From the NCBI GenBank assembly GCA_025459285.1, contig JALOQY010000003.1:1-40330 (forward strand): a DNA stretch of 40,330 nt. The letters run 5' to 3'. Shown here piece after piece: positions 33,625 to 40,330 of the stretch (its first letter is position 1; the number at the start of each line of letters is the position of its first letter). Under the pieces are notes generated by a model that worked only from the letters and a program-made list of their open reading frames with translations, made no database searches and was not told where the DNA came from. The stretch comes from Planctomycetota bacterium. Its GTDB lineage: Bacteria > Planctomycetota > JAJSAM01. A program made the position numbers and the translations under genes.

Positions 33625-33656
33625 AGGTGGATGAATTCCACCATATGGTGTATCAT
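33625..33656 (+). promoter_or_regulatory. vapBC operator and promoter region
   Basis: Two overlapping palindromes precede the antitoxin gene: GGTGGA-tgaat-TCCACC (33626-33642) and the perfect 12-mer CACCATATGGTG (33639-33650). TATCAT at 33651-33656 is a possible -10. Overlapping half-sites suit cooperative binding by a VapBC complex. Confidence 0.55.
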
Positions 33657-33672
33657 GCTGTCGGAGGTCGCA

Positions 33673-33945
33673 ATGGCGCTGAACATCAAGAACGCGGAGG
33701 TCGAGCGGCTTGTCGAGGAGGTGGCGCGGCTGGCCGGCGAGACCAAGACGGAGGCCGTTCGCCGGTCCCTGGAGGAGCGGCGTGGCCGGCTTCGCGTCCG
33801 GGTGGCGGCCGATGACCGGGGCCAGCGGCTTCTCCGCTTCCTCGAGGAGGAGGTGTGGCCGACGATCCCGGCGAAGGTCCGGCGGAAGCGGCTCAGCAAG
33901 GCCGAGAAGGAAGCGATCCTCGGATACGGGGAGGACGGGGTGTGA
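33673..33945 (+). CDS. vapB: VapB-type antitoxin (Rv0623/PSK-like)
   Basis: This 90-residue protein opens with MALNIKNAEVERLVEEVARL ... TKTEAVRRSLEERR, the typical signature of the PSK/Rv0623-like VapB antitoxins, in which this region binds DNA. The middle (RLLRFLEEEVWP) and the basic C-terminus (VRRKRLSKAEKEAILGYGED) would embrace the toxin. ATG 33673 is preferred over upstream starts since GGAGG precedes it and the family begins there. Its stop overlaps the vapC start (GTGA). Upstream palindromes are the likely operator. Confidence 0.88.
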   Translation: MALNIKNAEVERLVEEVARLAGETKTEAVRRSLEERRGRLRVRVAADDRGQRLLRFLEEEVWPTIPAKVRRKRLSKAEKEAILGYGEDGV

Positions 33946-34328
33946 TCCTCGACAGTTCAGCGTTGGTCGCCATCCTGCTGGGAGAGCCCGGCAGCCGGAA
34001 ACTCTCGGAGAAAGTCTCCTCCGCCCGCGGCGCCGGGATCGGCGTCCCCACGCTCACGGAGACGGCGATCGTCCTGTCCGCGCGCCTGGGCCACGATGCC
34101 CGGCCTCTCGTGAGCCGGTTCCTGGTCGAATCCGGCGTGGTGACCGTGCCCTTCGGTGACGCCCACTTCGGCGTGGCCGTCGCCGCCTGGCTCCGCTTCG
34201 GCAAAGGGCGTCACCCCGCGGGCCTGAACTTCGGGGACTGCATGGCCTACGCGGTGGCGAAGGTCGCTGGTGAGCCGCTCCTCTGCGTGGGCGAGGACTT
34301 CCCCCGGACGGACCTGCCGCTCGCCTGA
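33942..34328 (+). CDS. vapC: VapC PIN-domain ribonuclease toxin
   Basis: This 128-residue PIN-domain protein has the expected acidic residues: Asp in VILDSSALVAIL (residue 4), Glu in PTLTETAIVLSARLG (about 41), Asp in LNFGDCMAYAVA (about 97) and Asp in CVGEDFPRTDL. Members cleave tRNA or rRNA in a Mg-dependent way when freed from VapB; the target cannot be read from sequence. The GTG start overlaps the antitoxin stop and follows GAGG. Length and order are standard, so the module looks functional. Confidence 0.92.
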   Translation: MILDSSALVAILLGEPGSRKLSEKVSSARGAGIGVPTLTETAIVLSARLGHDARPLVSRFLVESGVVTVPFGDAHFGVAVAAWLRFGKGRHPAGLNFGDCMAYAVAKVAGEPLLCVGEDFPRTDLPLA

Positions 34329-34714
34329 TCCCGCGCGGTCCCCGTTCCGTACCCTTCGTGACTTCAACGCACCTCCGCGGGACCGCGCGATTCCATGGGG
34401 CCATGCTCCGCGGCCTCTTGAGCGAGCCGGTGGCCCCTCGCCCGTAGCCCCGGCGCGCGCGGCTCCGATGCACATCCTCGGGATGCCACCTCGGAAGCGA
34501 GTTGCGGTTTGATGTCCGCCTTGCCGATCCGGGGCCTCCCGTGGACCAGCCCCGAAGCGCGTCGAGCCACTCCGGAGCGGAACCGCTCGAGAGGCTGCCG
34601 GCTGTCATGGAGGTCAGCGGTTGTGGCTCGTCTCTCCTGAACTCACTCCGGTGATACTATCGCAGGAATGAAGACTGCGCGGGAACGTCGGTGAGGGGCC
34701 GGAGGCGGAGACGA
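34329..34714. other. Intergenic region without a supported gene
   Basis: This is a 386 bp gap between convergent genes. The - frame from 34608 is open but Arg/Gly/Ser-rich with poor codon bias. Unlike three other convergent junctions in the window, no copy of the palindromic terminator repeat is visible here. Confidence 0.4.
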
Positions 34715-35482
34715 TCAGCGGGGGAGGCGGGCGAGGAGGGCGGGGAGGCTCTCGCCGGAGGGGGCCGCGAGCCAGACGTCGGCGGCGCGGGAGATCTCCG
34801 TCTCCTCGGGGTTCACGTCGATGAGGGCCGCGCCGTGCGCCTGGCCGTCGAGGGCGATGGCCGCCGGGGGCCAGACCATCGCCGAGGTGCCGGCCACGAG
34901 GATCGCGCCGGCGGTGCGGGCGAAGGCGAAGGCCGTCTCCAGCACCCCCTCGTGGTAGCCCTCGCCGAACCAGACGATGTGGGGGCGGAGGAGTCCGCCG
35001 CAGGGCGCGCAGCGCGGCGGCGGGGCGTCCTCGGGCCCCGGATCGGCGGGAAGGTCGGCGACGGTTCCGCACCCCGTGCAGCGCGAGTGGTGGATCGAGC
35101 CGTGCAGCTCGAGCATCCGCCGGCTGCTGGCCCGGCGGTGGAGGCCGTCCACGTTCTGCGTGGCGAGCAGGAACGACGGGAAGCGGTCTTCCAGCCCGGC
35201 GATGGCAAGGTGGCCGGCGTTGGGGGAGGCCTCGAGGCAGATCCGCCGGCGCCAGCGGTACCAGCTCCAGACGAGCCCGGGGTCGCGCGCGAACGCCTCC
35301 GGCGTGGCGAGCTCCTCGGCCCGGAAGTTCCGCCAGAGCCCGCCGGCCCCGCGGAAGGTCGGGATCCCCGACTCCGCGGAGACCCCCGCCCCCGTCAGGA
35401 CGAGGAGGCTCTCCGCCCCCGCGAGGATCTCCGCCGCGCGGTCGAGGTCCGGTCCGTCGAAGGCCATGCCGTCTTGTACCAC
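34715..35482 (-). CDS. cobB: Sirtuin (CobB-type NAD-dependent deacylase)
   Basis: The 255-residue protein (250 if ATG 35467 is used) is a class III-like sirtuin that removes acyl groups from lysine using NAD. Visible motifs are GAGVSAESGIPTFRG, TQNVDGLHRRA, the catalytic histidine in LELHGS, the zinc cysteines CTGCG and CAPCGG, and RPHIVWFGE. WYRWRRR provides the Tyr-x-x-Arg pair that lets CobB/SIRT5 enzymes accept succinyl- or malonyl-lysine. GTG 35482 has GGAG six bases upstream, while the ATG has no clear ribosome site. It diverges from the next gene and has no operon partner. Confidence 0.93.
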   Translation of the reverse strand: MVQDGMAFDGPDLDRAAEILAGAESLLVLTGAGVSAESGIPTFRGAGGLWRNFRAEELATPEAFARDPGLVWSWYRWRRRICLEASPNAGHLAIAGLEDRFPSFLLATQNVDGLHRRASSRRMLELHGSIHHSRCTGCGTVADLPADPGPEDAPPPRCAPCGGLLRPHIVWFGEGYHEGVLETAFAFARTAGAILVAGTSAMVWPPAAIALDGQAHGAALIDVNPEETEISRAADVWLAAPSGESLPALLARLPR

Positions 35483-35556
35483 CGCCCGCTCCGCGCCCCC
35501 CGAAACCGCTTCTCCCTACCGGGCCCCCCGCCCCCGGAGCGACCGGGGAGAATTGC

Positions 35557-35596
35557 CCCGGAAGAATTGCTCAGAGCAGATTTCCCAGCCCTGGGA
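35557..35596 (+). repeat. Short palindromic repeat pair, copy 1
   Basis: CCCGGAAGAATTGCTC, A, GAGCAG and then CCCAGCCCTGGGA. It matches 37075-37114 over about 40 bases (about 36 identical). The centre GCTCAGAGC is palindromic and TCCCAGCCCTGGGA forms a second hairpin. It sits about 60 bases before the next start codon. Confidence 0.65.
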
Positions 35597-35655
35597 TGTG
35601 TTACTTTGGGTCGGTTTCCCGGCGCCGGGGGCGGGATCGCTCCAGGGAGGGTGCG

Positions 35656-37062
35656 ATGCGCAGGAGGACCGTGATCGGCTTCGCCGGGGTCCTGCTCCTG
35701 CTCGTCGCGGTCGCACTGTTCCTGCCCCGGGGGCCCGTGGCCGAACCCCCTCCCGGACCCGGGCCGGAGGGACCGGAGAGAGAGCCTGGGATCCTTCACT
35801 CCGGCGGAACCGCGAGCGGCCCTGTGGAGAATGCCGGGGCGCTCGAGGCAGGCGGGCCGCCGGTTGGCGAGGTGGTCCGCATCGTCGTGCGGGACCTCGC
35901 CGATGGCGAGCCGGTCTCGGGAGTCGTGCTCCTGTCCGGCACCGGATCCGGATTCGCGACCTCCGGGGACGGCGCCGCGGAGGTCCGGGCCGGGGACCTG
36001 GGGTTCCTGATGATCGGCACGGCCGGCTTCAGCGTCCCGAAACAGACCGCCGAGGAGATCCGGGCCTCGGGAGTGCTGTGGTGCCATCGCACGATGCGGG
36101 TGGAAGGTCGGGTCGAGGAAGCCGGCGGACCGACCCGGTTCGAGTCACCCCCGCGGATCGTCGCGGTCTGGTCTCCGGGGACGCCGGGCGACGCGTCCGG
36201 TCCACTCGTCGGGGAACCGCCGTGGTCGATCTTCTGGTTTCGCGAGCACGGTGTCCGGGAGGAGCTCCCGTCCGGACGGAGCGATCCCGACGGCCGGTTC
36301 GACATCGAGGTGCCGAGGATCCGACACCTCTACGTGATGGCGCAGACGGAAGACCGGAAGCGGAGCGGAACGGAGCCCGTCGGCGTCGACTCCCGGACGG
36401 AGCGGTCGTCGGTCCGGATCGTCCTTGGGTCCGTCGCTCGCGTGACGGGTCGGATCCTGGGCCACGATGGCGAGCCGGTCTCCGAGCAGTCCCTCGCGCT
36501 CTACAGCGAGTCACGGATGGCGCTCGAGGACTTCGACCTCCGCGAGGTGCGCGCCCGGGTGCACGGGAGCGCGATCGGCGCCGCCATGGACAGCCGAAGG
36601 AACGAGGTTCTGCTCACGGTGGCGGCCGGTGGCAGGACCGACGCCGACGGCCGGTTCGATCTCAGCCTGAATGACTTCGGCGAGGGGCTTCTCATCGTGT
36701 GGATCCCGGGGCAGCGGCCGGTGAGAGTGCGTATCGGCCGGTTGGCGGGAGAAAGGGAGATCCCCGAGATCCGCCTGCCTCCGCCGGGTCGGTTCGACGG
36801 CGTCCAGTTCCGCTACCGCGGCACGCCGCTTTCGAACTGCGGCGTCGTCGCCGCGGATCTCACGGAGGACATCAGCCAGCTGCCGCTGCCGGTGGGACGG
36901 CTGGACGCGAACGGCGAGATCGACGGCGCGTTGCTCGAGCCGGGAAGGAAGTACTTCTTCCGGTTCTTCGATCCAGACCTCCCCAAGGGCACGATCGGCG
37001 GCTGGATCCTCTACGACGGCGCCTCCGTGGTGGAGGTCTCCACGGACCTCCGCAGGCTGTAG
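35656..37062 (+). CDS. Membrane-anchored protein with carboxypeptidase-regulatory/Ig-like domains
   Basis: This 468-residue protein has an N-terminal helix (VIGFAGVLLLLVAVALFL, residues 7-25) and a Pro/Gly-rich linker. Several beta-sandwich modules of the carboxypeptidase-regulatory-like type follow, recognisable from VVRDLADGEPVSGVVL, RVTGRILGHDGEPVSEQSL and the turn motifs DPDGRFDIEVP and DADGRFDLSLN. These modules bind or extend rather than catalyse. It is probably anchored to the inner membrane with a periplasmic body, or secreted if the helix is cleaved. The start follows AGGGAGG. The gene is bracketed by two copies of a palindromic repeat. Confidence 0.75.
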   Translation: MRRRTVIGFAGVLLLLVAVALFLPRGPVAEPPPGPGPEGPEREPGILHSGGTASGPVENAGALEAGGPPVGEVVRIVVRDLADGEPVSGVVLLSGTGSGFATSGDGAAEVRAGDLGFLMIGTAGFSVPKQTAEEIRASGVLWCHRTMRVEGRVEEAGGPTRFESPPRIVAVWSPGTPGDASGPLVGEPPWSIFWFREHGVREELPSGRSDPDGRFDIEVPRIRHLYVMAQTEDRKRSGTEPVGVDSRTERSSVRIVLGSVARVTGRILGHDGEPVSEQSLALYSESRMALEDFDLREVRARVHGSAIGAAMDSRRNEVLLTVAAGGRTDADGRFDLSLNDFGEGLLIVWIPGQRPVRVRIGRLAGEREIPEIRLPPPGRFDGVQFRYRGTPLSNCGVVAADLTEDISQLPLPVGRLDANGEIDGALLEPGRKYFFRFFDPDLPKGTIGGWILYDGASVVEVSTDLRRL

Positions 37063-37074
37063 CGGCGCGCCAGG

Positions 37075-37114
37075 CCCGGAAGAATTGCTCTGAGCAGATC
37101 TTCCACCCCTGGGA
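37075..37114 (+). repeat. Short palindromic repeat pair, copy 2
   Basis: CCCGGAAGAATTGCTC, T, GAGCAG and then CCACCCCTGGGA, in the same orientation as copy 1. It lies 12 bases after the preceding stop and about 90 bases before the riboswitch. Confidence 0.65.
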
Positions 37115-37204
37115 GCGGCCCTGGGCCTGTTTTCCGGTCGGGGTTCGCTTCGCGGGGGGCGGGGCTTCCGATAGCATTCGCGCGTTCTTTGCTCTCATGG
37201 ACGA

Positions 37205-37366
37205 GGCACGCGGGTCTGCGCGAGCAGATCATAGGGAAGGTGGTGAAAAGCCACCGCGGACCCGCCGCTGTAACCGGGGACGAAAGCCGCAAAGCCCACT
37301 GATCGCGAGATCGGGAAGGGGCGGCGAGTAGGAGGATCCGGGAGCCAGAAGACCTGCCCGCGTGCC
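37205..37366 (+). promoter_or_regulatory. Cobalamin (B12) riboswitch
   Basis: The aptamer is complete. P1 pairs GGCACGCGGG (37205-37214) perfectly with CCCGCGTGCC (37357-37366). In between are AGGGAAGGTGGTGAAAAGCC, CGGACCCGCCGCTGTAA and GCCCACTG, and the B12 box reads GAGCCAGAAGACCTGCC. Downstream, GGTCCCGGGGA (37377-37387) can pair either with GGACC (37390-37394) or with TCCCGGGTCC (37411-37420), just before the start region of btuF. No U-tract follows, so control of translation initiation is more likely than intrinsic termination. It would switch off the B12 uptake genes when cobalamin is plentiful. Confidence 0.95.
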
Positions 37367-37435
37367 GCAGCGAAACGGTCCCGGGGAACGGACCAGGCTT
37401 GCACCTCGATTCCCGGGTCCGGTCACGGGGTCTTC

Positions 37436-38296
37436 GTGCAGGCTTCCCCGGTCTCCCCGGCGACGAGGGTCGCGGTTACCCTCGCCTTCCTCGCGGCGCT
37501 TTCCGGCGCCTGCGATCGCTCCGTGCCCGCGCCGTCCGCGCGGGTTTCCCGCATCGTCTCCCTCGTCCCCGCCGCCACCGAGATCCTCTTCGCCCTCGGC
37601 GCCGGCGACCTCGTCGTCGGGCGCTCGAAGTGGTGCGATACGCCCGCCGCGGCGCGCGCCCTCCCCGCCGTCGGCGACGCCCTCTCCGTCGACCTCGAGG
37701 GTCTGCTCGGGCTCGGGCCGGACCTGATCGTCACCGGAGGCGGCGCCCAGCGGGAGGCGCTCGGCCCGCTCGCCGGCCGCGTCCGGATCGTGACGGCCCT
37801 GCCGGAGACCCTCGACGACGTCCGCGCCACGATCACCGGACTCGCGACGCTCGCCGGCCGGGAGGAGGCCGGGCGCGACCTCGTCGCCCGCATCGACGCC
37901 GCCCTCGCCGCGGCCCGGGAGCGGGCCGGGTCGCGCGGCGGCCGGCGGACCCTCTTCGCCGTCCAGCACGAGCCGCTCGTGGTGGCCGGCGCCGGCTCCA
38001 TCGTCGGGGAACTGCTCGACGCCCTCGGCACGAGAAACCTCGCCGGGGACCTCCACCGGCCGTGGCCGCAGATGTCGCTGGAGAGCGTCGTGGCGCGCGA
38101 CCCCGAGGCGATCGTCGACGCCGCGGTGAACGACCCGCGGGAGCCCTCGGAGTTCTGGGGGCGGTTCGGGACGCTCACCGCCGTCCGGGAGGGCCGGGTC
38201 CGGCGGTTTCCTGACCCCTCGCTGCTGCGCCCCGGGCCGCGCGTGCCGGAACTCCTCGCCGCCATCGAGGACGCCGTCTTCGGGGAGGGCCGATGA
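37436..38296 (+). CDS. btuF: BtuF-type cobalamin-binding lipoprotein
   Basis: This 286-residue substrate-binding protein of the BtuF/FecB type delivers B12 to the BtuCD transporter. It has a lipoprotein-like signal (VAVTLAFLAALSGAC, Cys about 26), then RIVSLVPAATEILFALGAGD and VGRSKWCDTPAAARALPAVGD, the usual start of this fold, and a second lobe beginning near RTLFAVQHEPL. It begins with GTG about 70 bases after the riboswitch aptamer. Its end overlaps btuC (ATGA). Context and riboswitch make B12 the likely ligand rather than a siderophore. Confidence 0.9.
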   Translation: MQASPVSPATRVAVTLAFLAALSGACDRSVPAPSARVSRIVSLVPAATEILFALGAGDLVVGRSKWCDTPAAARALPAVGDALSVDLEGLLGLGPDLIVTGGGAQREALGPLAGRVRIVTALPETLDDVRATITGLATLAGREEAGRDLVARIDAALAAARERAGSRGGRRTLFAVQHEPLVVAGAGSIVGELLDALGTRNLAGDLHRPWPQMSLESVVARDPEAIVDAAVNDPREPSEFWGRFGTLTAVREGRVRRFPDPSLLRPGPRVPELLAAIEDAVFGEGR

Positions 38297-39303
38297 ACGC
38301 CCTCACGCCGCGCGGCTGGCTCCTCCGGCTCGGCGCGCTCCTGCTCCTCGCGCTCCTCTGCGCCGTCGCGGCCCTCGGCCTCGGCGCGGAGTGGATCTCG
38401 CCGCGCCGGCTCCTCTCCGGCGATCCGCGGGTGGCCTTCATCCTCCTCGACCTGCGCCTGCCCCGCGTGCTGGCCGGCCTCTTCGTGGGCGGAGCGCTCG
38501 CGGCCTGCGGCGCGGCGTTCCAGGCCCTCCTCCGCAACCCCCTGGCCTCGCCCTTCGTCCTCGGGGTCTCGGGGGGCGGGTCGCTCGGCGCGGTGCTCGC
38601 GATCGTCCTCGGACTCGACGCCGCCACGGCGTGGCTCCCGCTGCCGATCCGGCCCCTCTTCGCCTTCGCCGGCTGCCTCGCGGCGCTGCTCCTCATCTAC
38701 GCCGTGGCGCGGCAGGGCGGGCGCCTGCGGCCCGAGATCCTTCTCCTCGCCGGCGTCGTGGCCAACGCCTTCTTCCTCTCCGTGATGGGCTTCCTCCAGT
38801 ACGTGGCGAGCCCGCACCAGGCGCAGGAGATCCTCCGCTGGATGATGGGGGGGCTCTTCGGGATCACGATGGGGGCGGCGCTCCTCACGGGGGCGATCGT
38901 GCTCGCGGGGACGGTCGTCCTCACGGCGCTGGGCCGCGACCTGAACGTGCTCTCCCTCGGCGAGGAGACCGCCGTCCAGCTCGGCGTCCCGGCCGCCCGG
39001 GTGCGCCGGCGCGTCTTCGTGGTCGCGAGCCTCATGACCGGGGCGGCGGTGGCGGTGGCCGGGCCGGTGGCCTTCGTGGGCCTCTTCGTGCCGCACGCCG
39101 TCCGGCTCACGCTCGGCTCCGACCACCGCCTCGTCGTCCCGGCGAGCTTCCTCGCGGGCGGCGCGGTGCTCGTGCTGGCCGACGCCGCGGCGCGCGTGGC
39201 GGCGAGTCCGGGCGAGATGCCGGTGGGGCTCCTCACCGCGGCGCTCGGTGCGCCCCTCTTCCTCGTGCTCCTGGCCCGGGGCCGGGCGGGGAGGATCCCG
39301 TGA
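38293..39303 (+). CDS. btuC: BtuC-type ABC permease (FecCD family)
   Basis: This 336-residue inner-membrane permease has about ten helices and the family hallmarks RLPRVLAGLFVGGALAACGA, FQALLRNPLASPFVLGVSGG and, near the C-terminus, GPVAFVGLFVPHAVRLTLG. It forms the translocation pathway for cobalamin with the BtuD ATPase. It overlaps both neighbours by four bases (ATGA with btuF, GTGA with btuD), which suggests coupled translation. Confidence 0.94.
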   Translation: MNALTPRGWLLRLGALLLLALLCAVAALGLGAEWISPRRLLSGDPRVAFILLDLRLPRVLAGLFVGGALAACGAAFQALLRNPLASPFVLGVSGGGSLGAVLAIVLGLDAATAWLPLPIRPLFAFAGCLAALLLIYAVARQGGRLRPEILLLAGVVANAFFLSVMGFLQYVASPHQAQEILRWMMGGLFGITMGAALLTGAIVLAGTVVLTALGRDLNVLSLGEETAVQLGVPAARVRRRVFVVASLMTGAAVAVAGPVAFVGLFVPHAVRLTLGSDHRLVVPASFLAGGAVLVLADAAARVAASPGEMPVGLLTAALGAPLFLVLLARGRAGRIP

Positions 39304-40079
39304 CCGCCGCCCCCCTCGCCTTCGAGGCGGTGCGGTTCGCCTACGGCGACGCGCCGGTCTTCACCGACCTCTCTTTCGCGATCCATCCCGGGGAGTTCGC
39401 GGCGATCCTCGGACCGAACGGCTCCGGGAAGACCACGCTGCTGCGCCTCGCGACGCGGGTCGTGCGCGCGGCGGGCGGGCGGATCCTGCTCGGCGGCGAG
39501 CCGCTCGACGGCCTCCCCCGGCGCGAGGTGGCGCGGCGGGCGGCGGTCGTGCCGCAGGAGGAGACCCGTCTCTTCAACTACTCGGTGGACGAGATCGTCC
39601 TCATGGGGCGCACCCCGTGGGTCGCGGGCTTCGGCTTCGAGGGCGGGGAGGACCGGCGGATCGCGCGGGCCGCCCTCGAAGCCGTCGAAGCGGAGCACCT
39701 CCGGGGCCGGCCGCTGGGCGAGCTTTCCGGGGGCGAGCGCCAGCGGGTCCTCCTCGCGCGGGCTCTCGCGCAGAAGGCCCCGCTGCTCCTCCTCGACGAG
39801 CCGACCGCCCACCTCGACCTGCGCCACCAGGTCGCGGTGCTGCGGCTCCTCGATGGTCTCCGGGCGCGCGAGGGGCTCACCGTCGTCCTCATCTCCCACG
39901 ACGTGAACCTCGCCGCGCGGTTCGCCGGCCGCCTCCTCTTCCTCGGAGAGGGGCGCGTCGTGGCCGACGGGCCGCCGCGGGAGGTCCTCACCCCCGACGT
40001 GCTGACCCGGGTCTACGGGGCGAAGGTCGCCGCCGTGGACGTGCCCGGCCTGCCCGCGCCGTTCATCTACCCGGAGTGA
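39300..40079 (+). CDS. btuD: BtuD-type ABC transporter ATPase
   Basis: This 259-residue ATPase has Walker A GPNGSGKTT, Q-loop VVPQEE, signature LSGGERQR, Walker B LLLLDEPTAHLD and switch ISHD. The segment VDEIVLMGRTPW is typical of the FecCD-partner (siderophore/B12) group. It powers cobalamin import with the adjacent permease. Start GTG 39300 overlaps the btuC stop. Seven bases separate it from the next gene. Confidence 0.94.
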   Translation: MTAAPLAFEAVRFAYGDAPVFTDLSFAIHPGEFAAILGPNGSGKTTLLRLATRVVRAAGGRILLGGEPLDGLPRREVARRAAVVPQEETRLFNYSVDEIVLMGRTPWVAGFGFEGGEDRRIARAALEAVEAEHLRGRPLGELSGGERQRVLLARALAQKAPLLLLDEPTAHLDLRHQVAVLRLLDGLRAREGLTVVLISHDVNLAARFAGRLLFLGEGRVVADGPPREVLTPDVLTRVYGAKVAAVDVPGLPAPFIYPE

Positions 40080-40086
40080 GGTGGTC

Positions 40087-40330
40087 ATGAGATCTTGTCT
40101 CATCGCGTTCGTCCTCTCGGGTCTGGCCGCCATCGCCGGGGCGGAGGAGCCGTCCGCCGTGGCCGAGGAGATCGAGGTGCTCGGGCGGCGCCTCCCGCGG
40201 TCCATCGAGGCCACGGGTGCCTCCCTCTCCGTCGTCTCAGGAGCCGACCTCGCGGCCCGGCAGACCTCGGCGGCCGGGGAGGCGGCCGCCTCGGTCCCCG
40301 GCGCCTACCTCGCGGGCGGAGCGCCGGGGA
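40087..40330 (+). CDS. TonB-dependent outer-membrane receptor, N-terminus (BtuB-type by context)
   Basis: Only the first 81 codons are in the window, and this gene is absent from the supplied ORF track. A signal peptide (CLIAFVLSGLAAIAGA) is followed by EEIEVLGRRLPRSIEATGAS, a TonB-box-like segment, and the start of a plug domain (LSVVSGADLAARQTSAAGEA). GAGGTGG precedes the ATG. Position at the end of the riboswitch-controlled btuFCD operon makes a cobalamin receptor the best guess. The rest runs off the right edge. Confidence 0.8.
   Translation, partial: MRSCLIAFVLSGLAAIAGAEEPSAVAEEIEVLGRRLPRSIEATGASLSVVSGADLAARQTSAAGEAAASVPGAYLAGGAPG

Noticed and set aside
34054-34608. 184-codon - strand ORF after vapC
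   Set aside because: It runs antisense through vapC, has poor codon bias outside it, and shows no family motif.
1-40330. CRISPR array, rRNA operon, prophage or biosynthetic gene cluster
   Set aside because: No regularly spaced short repeats, rRNA signatures, phage structural genes or NRPS/PKS-type enzymes were seen.

Overview
The window is a strongly GC-rich chromosomal segment (third codon positions are almost all G or C in the real genes) from an uncultured-looking Gram-negative bacterium. The outer membrane is implied by a LolD-type ABC transporter, lipoproteins and a TonB-dependent receptor. Several traits fit Planctomycetota or a neighbouring deep lineage: HEAT-repeat proteins, SBBP/He_PIG surface proteins, an NfeD-NfeD-FloA operon followed by a proline-rich anchored protein, and an archaeal/eukaryotic-type prolyl-tRNA synthetase. 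The phylum is my inference, not something the sequence proves.

Layout. 1-3138: the tail of a + gene, a small lipoprotein with an Ada-like Cys/His motif on the - strand, then three + genes (double zinc-ribbon membrane protein, HAMP-like membrane protein, membrane protein with a degenerate Rad50/SbcC-like N-terminus). 3244-7552: a HEAT protein (-), diverging from a LolC/E-type permease that lacks its last membrane helix, LolD and a small lipoprotein. 7610-12685 (-): an envelope operon of a multi-pass glycosyltransferase-like protein, long NfeD protease, short NfeD, FloA and a proline-rich anchored protein. 12800-17004: a cysteine-synthase-like PLP enzyme, a secreted HEAT-like protein and an anchored hypothetical protein. 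17075-19271: an insertion sequence whose ends can be read directly. 19283-24690: a structured repeat, a 1,240-residue secreted beta-propeller/Ig protein and a patch of decayed genes abutting the 3' end of tRNA-Ala(GGC). 24986-28926: leuS-proS, overlapping by ATGA. 29089-34328: a MazEF-type and a VapBC-type toxin-antitoxin pair flanking a tail-anchored coiled-coil protein and a WD40-like secreted protein. 34715-37062: a sirtuin (-) and an anchored Ig-like protein (+). 37205-40330: a cobalamin riboswitch followed by btuF-btuC-btuD and the start of a TonB-dependent receptor, together a B12 uptake operon.

Between genes there are three dispersed repeat families. The first is a 61-67 bp palindrome (four copies). 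In three copies it sits exactly between convergent genes, and in the two best copies the terminal TAG on each side is the stop codon of the flanking gene. The second is a roughly 150 bp multi-hairpin element (two copies, opposite orientations) with apparently compensatory base changes. The third is a roughly 40 bp palindromic repeat (two copies) bracketing the gene at 35656-37062. These repeats, the truncated permease and the first three-gene cluster are the least explained parts of the window.
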